Source of the DNA: Liolophura sinensis
Lineage: Eukaryota; Mollusca; Polyplacophora; Chitonida; Chitonidae
DNA length: 64,000 nucleotides
NCBI RefSeq assembly: GCF_032854445.1
Contig: NC_088295.1
Span: 87,652,644 to 87,716,643, forward strand
Reading direction: 5' to 3'
Made by a program: the position numbers and the translations under genes. The notes beneath the pieces are model-generated. The model did no database searches. It was not told where the DNA came from and saw only the letters and a program-made list of their open reading frames with translations. Shown here piece after piece: positions 22,033 through 30,481 of the stretch (position 1 is the first letter of the stretch; each line of letters begins with the position of its first letter).

Positions 22033-22978
22033 CTGACTTGCCTCTGTGTCTGACTATATACACTCGGTATAGAAAGTGTGGTGTGGGGGTAGACTAGAAC
22101 CGGGAGCCGGGGTGTGGCGTGGGGGTATAGGTTATCTATGTAAAGCTTTCAGCGCGGTAGGCGTCACACATAATTGCACTGGTCCTCATCTGAACCATGT
22201 CAATTTCGCCGTACTTTTTTGTCATACATATACAGTATTTATACACCAGATGATAGCAGAGTCAAACAAGATATAGCATGGGCAGTATATACGTCCTGTC
22301 AGTAGTGTAGCGGAATTTAAGGAAGTAGGATTTAAGAAATAAATTTAACGCAGGGAAGTTTCATATATTCATTTCTTAATGAATTTTCACGGAAGTTTTG
22401 TTAAGATCGTTATCTGAGGCCATACTAATTAATTTACAAAGTCAATATTTTGACAATATAGCGTTCATTTATTCTCGTAGGAAGTTTTAAACTTACGTTT
22501 ATCTGTTTCATGGACGAGTGATGTTGTTGTTGTTGTTGTATCGGCGTTCCTACATATTTGGGATAATTATAAGTATTTTTCAGCAATGTAATGATGGTAA
22601 TGTAGAAGTTACGAAATTCTATGCCATTGCCTTATCTGGAAAATATTTACCTTCTATTTTCGTTCTTGTTTTACACATAAAATATGACATGCATTGTCCT
22701 CAGTTCAACCTCGAAGGCAGAAATTTGTGTTGCCGCCATTTTTGTACATTTATGGTCATTAGGGTGTCTGTAGAACCCGCACTTACAGGCTTTTAGAAAG
22801 CGGAACAGGATTTTCCTACCACAGTTTGAAAAGGAATTTATCATTTAATACCCTTGTGTGGAAATTGCTTATACTTTTTGAGTAATATGGATAAAAATAT
22901 GGACTTTTCAGACACTGACATTTACATTTTGGCTTCAAAACAAAGCCATTATTTTGGAGTTCTTGGTTGCGATCGCGA

Positions 22979-23092
22979 TGACGTCATCGTGTCATCTGTG
23001 TTTACAAACTGTCAAAAATGTCTCTTGTGACCAATCAGAGTCTCCTGATTCGGTTCATGGCTCCTCCCACACCATGTGGAAATGTATAAATA
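22979..23092 (+). promoter_or_regulatory. LTR promoter: CRE, CCAAT and TATA motifs
   Basis: A perfect CRE-type palindrome TGACGTCA at 22,979-22,986 lies within a 12-base palindrome. CCAAT is at 23,031 and TATAAATAG starts at 23,085. Spacing is right for an RNA polymerase II start near 23,115, which would set the U3/R border. The same motifs are in the 3' LTR. Confidence 0.65.
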
Positions 23093-23168
23093 GGCGGATT
23101 TTTCAGCGTCTGCAGATGGCCTTGGAATTTGCCGAGAGTAGTCACCAAATTGCTGATAAGCATTCGCA

Positions 23169-23170
23169 GT
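23169..23170 (+). promoter_or_regulatory. Candidate splice donor in the 5' LTR
   Basis: TTCGCA|GTAAGTAG is a strong donor about 55 bases downstream of the expected transcription start. Paired with the acceptor at 29,265 it would give a short leader joined to the 3' accessory frame. Confidence 0.45.
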
Positions 23171-24150
23171 AAGTAGCTATTTTATTAAGAGTGGGAAAAT
23201 TCTTGTACCGTGAATTGGGAATAGTCCCAGTATCAGGAAAAGTGATTTGTGATCCAGTTTGAGAATTCAGAGACAGTTGACACTTGGTGGGAATCAGTCC
23301 CAGGAAGCCGGGAATACAGTGTCATAAATCTGGGAATTTTCCCAGTCCCAAAATTCTGGGACTCATCAGTCTCACGATACCTGAGAATCCAGCTCCAGGC
23401 TCAAACAAGTGGAACTTGTCTGAGACTATATACCAGAGTAAATCAACTGAACTTTGGTACCATAATTTGAAGCAGGAGTCTCATGAGACTTTTCCCAGTC
23501 CCAAAATTCTGGGACCCTCCAGTCTCACGAAACCTGAGAATCCAGCTCCAGTGCCATGCAAGTAGAAATTATCTGAGATATCAAAAGTGGACCACAGTGG
23601 ACTATATACCAGAATAAATCAACTGAACTTTGGCATCATAATTTGAGACAAGAGTCTTGTGAGACTTTGTCTCATATGACACTCATCTGGGACTCTGTCC
23701 CATATGACACTTAACTGAGACTCTGTCCCATATGACACTTAACTGAGATTCTGTACCATATGACACTCAACTGTTTGGTACTTGTGTCAACTGCTGGTTC
23801 CTCCCTCGTCATAATAAATATTCATCATCTGATTCACTGAAAATCTGTTGTTGGAGAACTTTCATTTCGTATAGGAATCTAAAACCTCATGCGTAAGTCA
23901 CACTGGATAACAGCCCGAGTTCAGGGAATGTTATGAAATCAGATCCAAATAGTAGCGGCGTCTCCGAGTTCAGGGGAAAGAATCCTGATTGGTTTGTCCA
24001 TTTAACAAGCTTCGCTCGGCACGTTAAATATCAAACAGGATTAAAGTGATTGAATGGTGTCGCACTCATAGGTACCTGCATGCTTGAGAAGACATCATAA
24101 GAAACAAAAGCACATAAGACATGTACCAACAACATCTGAACCGCTACAAC

Positions 24151-24168
24151 TGGTGGCAGCGGGGGGAT
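24151..24168 (+). promoter_or_regulatory. Primer binding site, tRNA-Leu type
   Basis: TGGTGGCAGCGGGGGGAT begins two bases after the LTR. It is complementary, with about one mismatch, to the 3' end of a tRNA-Leu (AAG-type) ending CCCACCGCTGCCA plus CCA. The tRNA match is from memory. Confidence 0.75.
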
Positions 24169-24242
24169 TTTTCTCGACTCATACTCAGAGAACAAACCTG
24201 TTACAGTTGTATAAATTATCTGGGACTCTTTGGATCAGTGTC

Positions 24243-25205
24243 ATGGGACGTGATACAGATCTTTATGTATACCCGGACAGTGATGATGACATATCATTTC
24301 GCCGTCGAGCTGAAACCATTAATGATAGGCATCCAAGGTCATCTCCATGTGGGGTTGGTAATGGCGATGCACCCCACATGTATCGCCGAAATCGTCAGCA
24401 CCTGAAACCTGAGGTTTTTAGTGGTGATTCTAACTGGGAAGAATACCTGAAAGTATTCAAGACCATATCCAGAATTAACTGTTGGAGTAAAGATGAACAG
24501 GCTTATTATTTGTTTTCCCATTTAACAGGAGCAGCCAGACCATTGGCTTGTACTTTATCTGAAAGGAAGCAACGTGATTATGATAGCTTAGTCACTGCCC
24601 TGGATGACAGATTTGGTCCCAGAGGTCAAGCTGAACTGTATTTAGCCGAATTAAGGGGAAGGCAGCGTGGTGAGAGGGAGGGTCTCCGAAAGTTAGGGCA
24701 GGCCATCCGTAAACTCTCCACTATGGCATATCCTGGTATGTCGCCTGAGCACCAGGATAGACTGGCTAAAATTCACTTCATTGATGCTCTGGAAGATTAT
24801 AAAATTAGAATGCAGGTTCAACAGAGTAAACCCAATACTTTACAAGATGCAGTGACACTGGCATTAGAAATTGAGGGTTATTGGAAAATTGAAGAACATC
24901 GGGAAAATTATGTTTCACGTCGTAGAAATGTGAGGGAAATTTCTGCCAGGGACAGTGATGAAAAATTACAGTCACGAATTGACGAACTAGAGAGAAAATT
25001 AGCAGAGATGTCAAATCGTCATTATGCTCAGAGGAGTGGGAATTATTTCCGATCTGGGAAACTCAATCTAAAGGACATGGAATGCTTCCTGTGTCATAAA
25101 ACTGGACATTACAAACGGAACTGTCCATTAAACAGGAATGGGAATGGAGTTCAGCAATCGGGAAACGGTGTGCAGCCGAGCCAAAGGGACGGGGGTCGGT
25201 TGTAA
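24243..25205 (+). CDS. Gag polyprotein of the Gypsy element
   Basis: 320 codons from the first ATG after the primer site; the frame is open further upstream but only through non-ATG codons in the LTR. The middle (about residues 70-230) is a retrotransposon capsid-type region with TGAARPLACTL, followed by a basic stretch and a coiled segment near ELERKLAEM. Near the end is one CCHC zinc knuckle (CFLCHKTGHYKRNC), which binds RNA. Gag assembles the virus-like particle in the cytoplasm. The stop is followed after 77 bases by the ATG of pol in a different frame. The frame is intact. Confidence 0.85.
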   Translation: MGRDTDLYVYPDSDDDISFRRRAETINDRHPRSSPCGVGNGDAPHMYRRNRQHLKPEVFSGDSNWEEYLKVFKTISRINCWSKDEQAYYLFSHLTGAARPLACTLSERKQRDYDSLVTALDDRFGPRGQAELYLAELRGRQRGEREGLRKLGQAIRKLSTMAYPGMSPEHQDRLAKIHFIDALEDYKIRMQVQQSKPNTLQDAVTLALEIEGYWKIEEHRENYVSRRRNVREISARDSDEKLQSRIDELERKLAEMSNRHYAQRSGNYFRSGKLNLKDMECFLCHKTGHYKRNCPLNRNGNGVQQSGNGVQPSQRDGGRL

Positions 25206-25282
25206 ACAATCAGTCCCGACAACCATAGGAAATTACAGTTTTAATTTCTGATTGAAGCATATCACACCTTACAGATGACACT

Positions 25283-26483
25283 ATGAACCAACCAGTAGGT
25301 GTAGACAATGTAGTTTCGTCTGTTACTGAAGTAGGGTTGGAAAATGTGGACAGTGGAATGTATGTTTCTGGACATGTTGGCAATAGTAAAGTTTTATTTC
25401 TCGTTGACACTGGTTCATGTGTAACTTTAATTTCTGAACATGTTTATTTCAATTTGCCAGTCAAAGACAGACCATCACTGAAACCCACAGGTCTCACATT
25501 GTACAGTGCAGAAAAGTCATCTCTGAGGATTCTTGGCACAGCTGAACTTGATATTGGTATCTTGTCTCAACCTACTATGATAGAGGTTGCTGTGGTGAAC
25601 ATAGAGAGTGATGCGATTCTTGGAATCGACTTCTTATCAAAATTTGACTGTAGAATTCATCCCAAAAGAGGATGTCTTACCTGTTGTGGTCAGCAAATTT
25701 TCTGTGAAAAATTGTGGAGGTCTACTATGAGTTGTCGACTGATTACTGATAGCGTTATCAGTCTTCCCCATGGAGAACAGATTGTTGTACCTCTTAAGTC
25801 AAATACTGGTCAGGAAACTGTTGGGAAATGGGCTATTTGTGAACCCTATTTCAACCATGAAAAACATCCGCAATTATTAGTTGGTAAAACTTTAGTGGAC
25901 ACTGAGAATGATGTCTTTCCTGTAACCATTTTGAATGCTGGGAAAGAAACTGAGATAATCTATAAAGGGACAACTTTGGCTATGTTGAGTCCAGTGTTGA
26001 ACACTGTTGAATTTTCGAACTGGGGATGTGAACGCTTTGAGAATAGGTCATGTGATGACCAGGTATTTAACACTGTGAACAGTGTTAAGGTCTGCTTGGA
26101 GCAGAGGGATTTACCTGACTTTTTAGTTCCCATGTTTGAACGGAGTACCAAGGATTTAGGTACTGAAGATAAAGCCAAAGTGGAGAAATTGTTGATAGAT
26201 TATCAAGAAGTTTTTGCTGAATCAGATTTTGACCTGGGCAGGGCGAAGGACATTCGACATTCAATAAACACTGGCAATGCTCCACCTCTGAGACAACCAG
26301 CCAGGCGATTATCTCCAACTAAACAGGAAGAAGCAGATAAACAAATTAAAGACATGTATGAGAAAGGAATCATTGAGAAGTCAATCAGCCCTTGGGCATC
26401 ACCTATAGTTCTGGTTACAAAGAAAGACGGTAGTACACGGTTTTGCATCGATTTTCGAAGACTAAATAGTGTGACAGTTTTAA
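25283..26483 (+). CDS. Pol, first part: protease and start of RT
   Basis: The ATG at 25,283 opens a frame with an aspartic protease (LVDTGSC, residues about 41-46) and, from about residue 345, the start of a Ty3/Gypsy reverse transcriptase (SPWASPIVLVTKKDGS, then RFCIDFRRLN). The frame is lost at 26,480-26,483, where there is one base too many; the original frame runs 29 bases on to a stop at 26,510. The rest of RT follows in the next frame. Pol starts with its own ATG 77 bases after the gag stop, with an in-frame stop between, so it is neither a simple gag-pol fusion nor a classical overlap frameshift. The break lies in a run of T and could be a real mutation or an assembly error. Confidence 0.85.
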
Positions 26484-29198
26484 GATGCATACCCGTTGCC
26501 ACGTATAGATGATTCCCTGGATTCTTTACATGGTGCCACTTGTTTTTCGACACTGGACTTGGCCAGTGGATATTGGCAGGTTGAGTTAGATGAGTCATCA
26601 AAAGAGAAAACTGCTTTCATTACAAGGAGTGGTCTCTGGCAATTTAAAGTTTTACCGTTTGGGGTCTGTAATGGACCCTCCACCTTTGAGCGTTTGATGG
26701 AATTAGTCCTTGATGGATATCAATGGCAAATATGTCTCATATACATTGATGACATTATAGTTTTTGGGAAGTGTTTTGATGACGCCGTTGAGAATCTTCG
26801 GAAAGTGGTTGATAGATTAAAGGAGGCAAATCTAAAGTTGAAACCGAAAAAGTGTCACTTATTCCAAAATCAAGTGAATTATTTGGGGCATGTTGTCTCC
26901 AAGGCTGGGGTTTCAACAGATCCTGAGAAAGTTCAAACTATTAAAGACTGGCCAACTCCAACTTGTGTCACTGATGTTAGAAGTTTCATTGGACTAGCAT
27001 CTTATTACAGACGTTACATTAAAAATTTTGGATCTATTTGTAGACCACTTCATAAGCTAACTGAACGTGATAAAGATTTCAAATGGACTGAAGAGTGTGA
27101 AACTGCATTCAGAACTTTGCAACAAAAATTGTGTAGTGCACCAATCCTAGCTTTCCCCAGTTCACATGGTGATTTTATTCTGGACACTGACGCTAGTGGA
27201 AATGTCATTGGAGCGGTTTTATCCCAAATGCAGGGAGGGGAGGAAAAAGTCATAGCATATGCCAGCAGAACATTGAGTAAAGCAGAAAGGAATTACTGCG
27301 TTACTCGAAGAGAGTTACTTGCTGTAGTAACTTATGTAAAAAATTTTCAACATTACTTACATGGTCGTCATTTCCCTATCCGTACGGATCATAGTGCCCT
27401 GAGATGGTTTCTGAATTTCAAAGAACCTGAAGGTCAAATGGCCAGATGGTTGGGACTGTTAAGCACCTTTGACTTTGACATTATTCATCGTCCTGGAAGG
27501 CAGCATGGGAATGCAGATGCTCTTTCTAGAATTACCTGTTACTGGTGTACTAAAATGGGTTACACAGTCAAGACAATAAACAGTATTATTACAAGAGAAG
27601 TCACCTTAAAGCCTAAATTCAGTGAAGTGTCAGTACAGACTGATCATTCCGGTCCCATAACAACTGAAATAACAAACATTAAGTGGTTACCAAAGAACTG
27701 GTCTTACAAACAAAAGAACCCAACAACATTCCGGATCAAGAAATCAAAAAGATTGGTTGTCAACGCTGTTACTACTAGGAAGCAATGCAAGGAGAAATCT
27801 GACAGTGATATTCCTACCAATCCATCACCTCCCCTCGAAAACATTGACAGATGGTCAAATGTGAACTTAACTCAGGCTCAAAGAAAAGACAAAGATATGG
27901 CATTGGTTATTTCACACAAAGAGGCCAGTAATAAATGTCCTAACTGGGAGGAAGTGTCACCTTATAGCAGAGCAATCAAATCTTACTGGGCCCAGTGGGA
28001 TAGACTTTCACTACGTGATAATATCCTTTACAGAAAGTGGGAATCTGATGATGGTTTATTATGTCACTGGCAGCTAATTTTACCCACTGCTTATCGTAGA
28101 GAAGTTTTCCAACAGTTACATGCTTCTAAAACCTCTGGACATTTGGGTGTGGGAAAGACAATCCCTAAGATCAAAGCCAGATACCACTGGTACTCCATGA
28201 GTGACGACATTCGTCAATGGTGTAAACAATGTGACAAATGCAGTTCGCGAAAGGCACCTGGTGTACGACCTCGTGCTCAGCTTAAGCAGTATTTAGTTGG
28301 AGCACCTATGGAAAGAATTTCAGTTGATGTACTTGGTCCACTTCCTAAAACAAAGAAAGGAAACCAGTATATATTAGTGGTTCAGGATTATTTCGCAAAA
28401 TGGGTGGAAGCATATGCAATGAGAAATCAGGAAGCAGAGACAGTGGCAGGGAAACTTGTGAAAGAGTTTATCTGTAGATTTGGAGTTCCAAGACAACTTC
28501 ATTCAGACCTGGGTACCAATTTCCAGTCTAAATTACTGACCGAAGTGTGCAAACTTTTAGAAATCGATAAAACAGGAACAACTCCATATCATCCCCAGTC
28601 AAATGGTATGGTGGAGAGGTTCAACATAACACTAGAAGATCGACTTGCCATGATGGTAGATAAAAATCAACGTGACTGGGACGAACAGCTTCCATTTGCA
28701 CTTATGGCCTATAGATCATCACAACATGATGTAACTCAGTTATCACCAAATAGGCTTATGTTAGGGAGAGAAGTAGATCTTCCTTTGGACATTATTGCAG
28801 GTAGACCATTGGAAATGACAACAAATGATACCACAGATCATGCTTATGGACTTAGGGAACGTCTTGAAGTAGCTCACGAGAAAGCAAGAGAATTTCAACA
28901 GAAGAATACTTTACGCCAGAAACGCAATTATAATGTAGGACGAAACGGGAAACTTTTCAACATTGGAGATGCAGTTTGGTTATATGATAACTCACGCAAG
29001 AAAGGCTTGACACCGAAATTGTCTTGTAGCTGGACTGGGCCATATCAAAGAACAGGGAAATTAGATGACATGGTTTATCGTTTACAACAAACTCGCAATT
29101 CAAAACCTAAATTGGCTCATACAGATAGACTGAAGTACTATGAGGGAACAGAATTCAAACGTTGGATTATTCCTTGTAAATCACCAAACCCACAATAA
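26484..29198 (+). CDS. Pol, second part: RT, RNase H, integrase
   Basis: Continuous frame of about 900 codons after the frameshift. RT: LDLASGYWQVE, LPFGVCNGPSTF and the catalytic YIDD at about 26,742. RNase H: LDTDASG at about 27,180 and RTDHSALRW. Integrase: the zinc-binding H-H-C-C module (SGHLGVGK ... CKQCDKC) at 28,130-28,240, then the catalytic triad Asp (about 28,326), Asp (about 28,506) and Glu (about 28,614), and a GPY/F-like module (SWTGPYQRTGKL) near 29,030. No chromodomain follows. All catalytic residues are present, so only the upstream frameshift spoils the enzyme. It copies element RNA to DNA in particles and inserts it in the nucleus. Confidence 0.93.
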   Translation, partial: DAYPLPRIDDSLDSLHGATCFSTLDLASGYWQVELDESSKEKTAFITRSGLWQFKVLPFGVCNGPSTFERLMELVLDGYQWQICLIYIDDIIVFGKCFDDAVENLRKVVDRLKEANLKLKPKKCHLFQNQVNYLGHVVSKAGVSTDPEKVQTIKDWPTPTCVTDVRSFIGLASYYRRYIKNFGSICRPLHKLTERDKDFKWTEECETAFRTLQQKLCSAPILAFPSSHGDFILDTDASGNVIGAVLSQMQGGEEKVIAYASRTLSKAERNYCVTRRELLAVVTYVKNFQHYLHGRHFPIRTDHSALRWFLNFKEPEGQMARWLGLLSTFDFDIIHRPGRQHGNADALSRITCYWCTKMGYTVKTINSIITREVTLKPKFSEVSVQTDHSGPITTEITNIKWLPKNWSYKQKNPTTFRIKKSKRLVVNAVTTRKQCKEKSDSDIPTNPSPPLENIDRWSNVNLTQAQRKDKDMALVISHKEASNKCPNWEEVSPYSRAIKSYWAQWDRLSLRDNILYRKWESDDGLLCHWQLILPTAYRREVFQQLHASKTSGHLGVGKTIPKIKARYHWYSMSDDIRQWCKQCDKCSSRKAPGVRPRAQLKQYLVGAPMERISVDVLGPLPKTKKGNQYILVVQDYFAKWVEAYAMRNQEAETVAGKLVKEFICRFGVPRQLHSDLGTNFQSKLLTEVCKLLEIDKTGTTPYHPQSNGMVERFNITLEDRLAMMVDKNQRDWDEQLPFALMAYRSSQHDVTQLSPNRLMLGREVDLPLDIIAGRPLEMTTNDTTDHAYGLRERLEVAHEKAREFQQKNTLRQKRNYNVGRNGKLFNIGDAVWLYDNSRKKGLTPKLSCSWTGPYQRTGKLDDMVYRLQQTRNSKPKLAHTDRLKYYEGTEFKRWIIPCKSPNPQ

Positions 29199-29248
29199 TG
29201 AAGCGAACAGACAATGATAACTGACTTTACTTACTTAAATATACGTAT

Positions 29249-29608
29249 ATGTGTGTTTTATTCCAGTCTCAAGTCTACAGTTCCATGATCACCATGATGA
29301 ATTCCGGCGATTTTCCTGGATTTGCTTGTAACTGTGGAACGAGCTACCGGTCTAAGTCAAGTCTGTACAGACATAAGCAGGTGTGTGGTTCCAGAAGAGG
29401 AGAGAGGCGCCATTTCTGTAATAGTCATTTCCAGAACCAAGTCAAGTTGTACAAGCATTTTGAGTCCTGTGCTAAGGCCACATGGGTGAGACAACCCACT
29501 TGCCCTGTGCAGAAGGCTAGCAGAGCACCAAAGCCCTTCATCAAGCCCTTGGAGGCCACCTTGAGAGATTCAACAGTGAAGGTTTTGTCCTGGAACCCCT
29601 CTTCTTGA
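29249..29608 (+). CDS. 3' accessory frame with Cys/His finger motifs
   Basis: 119 codons between pol and the 3' LTR, where env sits in retroviruses. A finger-like motif CNCGTSYRSKSSLYRHKQVC is followed by a second, cysteine-poor copy (FCNSHFQNQVKLYKHFESC), then basic and Pro-rich sequence. A pyrimidine-rich tract and CAG at 29,259-29,266 look like a splice acceptor; translation after splicing would start at the in-frame ATG at 29,285. The frame ends at 29,608, but another frame overlaps and continues to 30,026, so the original protein may have been about 250 residues and been split by one indel near 29,580-29,600. I infer a nucleic-acid-binding accessory protein; it does not look like an envelope. 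Confidence 0.6.
   Translation: MCVLFQSQVYSSMITMMNSGDFPGFACNCGTSYRSKSSLYRHKQVCGSRRGERRHFCNSHFQNQVKLYKHFESCAKATWVRQPTCPVQKASRAPKPFIKPLEATLRDSTVKVLSWNPSS
29265..29266 (+). promoter_or_regulatory. Candidate splice acceptor before the accessory frame
   Basis: A branch-point-like TACTTAC (29,229), a T-rich run (GTGTGTTTTATTCC) and AG. It would bring the 5' leader to the accessory frame, as for env mRNAs of retroviruses. Confidence 0.45.
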
Positions 29609-30026
29609 TGAAAGTTCATCAAAAGCTGCACGTACCAATATCACATGCACACCGGTTGCGAATATTGTGACCACATCACCTCTTGTTGTGGCACACCTTT
29701 CCCAGCCAGCTTCGCCATTTAAGATGAGGGCAGAAGTAGCAGACCTGTTTGGAGAAGTTATGTTACCAGAAGATATCAGTCAGTCATCATCTGCTTCCGT
29801 GTCTTCCCTATCAGCCCTTTTTGATTCGATCCCTGTTGAGTCATGTCCTGTTTCTCTGCCTGTGTGCTGCTCAGGTTCTGGGTCCAAAACCACCACTGCG
29901 TCATCATCCAGTACCACCAATATGTTTTCATCTAACGCCACCATCACCAATGTGCCGTCCAGCCTAATTTCTCGACTGGCACTCAGACCACACCGAGGTT
30001 TTTGTTCAATCACATCCATAGTATAA
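29577..30026 (+). CDS. Possible C-terminal continuation of the accessory frame
   Basis: Open frame in the next phase, overlapping the end of the preceding frame. It has no ATG at its start but includes FGEVMLPEDIS and a long Ser/Thr-rich tail (TTTASSSSTTNMF). Low complexity makes it hard to place. It probably belongs to the same protein as 29,249-29,608, displaced by a one-base change, or is expressed by frameshifting. Confidence 0.4.
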
Positions 30027-30465
30027 CAACTACAACGTATCCTGATGGACGGGTTGTAAAACAAGAGGTAATTAAGAGTAAATGTGCTTGTGAGCTGTGT
30101 AGCAAATAATTTTTTTTGATAATTATACATTTATATTTCTTATAAAGGAAAATCATTAGGACATTTTGTGATACCATACCATTTGATGATTTTTTATCAT
30201 ATGTAATACAATGATAAACAGTGACTATTTTAGAATTTGGTCCGCTGTTAGAGTTTGAAATATTTTGGAGAAACATGTATATATGTCTGCTTGTAGTCTA
30301 TATCCATAGGGTATCGTAGTTACATGTATGTAGTAGGTATAATGATATCTGTCTGAAGTTTTCATTCCTTGAGTTACTGTTTTACAAAAGTTCCAGTTTC
30401 ATGAAAGTTACAGTTTCATATTTGCAGTTGCACTTGTATCTTATATTATTCGAGGGCGAATAATT

Positions 30466-30477
30466 AGAAAGAGGGGG
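30466..30477 (+). promoter_or_regulatory. Polypurine tract
   Basis: AGAAAGAGGGGG ends four bases before the 3' LTR. It is the expected primer for plus-strand synthesis. Confidence 0.75.
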
Positions 30478-30481
30478 ATAA

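Larger units (their letters stand above)
22306..24148 (+). repeat. 5' long terminal repeat (1,843 bp)
   Basis: Same sequence as 30,482-32,347 but lacks 22-23 bases near 23,420 that the 3' copy has. It contains promoter motifs (22,979-23,092), a strong splice donor (23,169) and a poly(A) signal AATAAA at 23,813. It also holds a 29-bp tandem repeat at 23,660-23,775 and several CCCAGTCCCAAAATTCTGGG-type inverted repeats. Confidence 0.92.

Noticed and set aside
22518-23172. Open frames inside the LTRs repeated at 30,694-31,348
   Set aside because: They lie in U3 upstream of the promoter, show no domain, and one starts at a non-ATG codon; duplicates simply reflect the two LTRs.
29780-30276. Minus-strand frames in the 3' part of the Gypsy element
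   Set aside because: Antisense shadows of the Ser-rich region; no domain.
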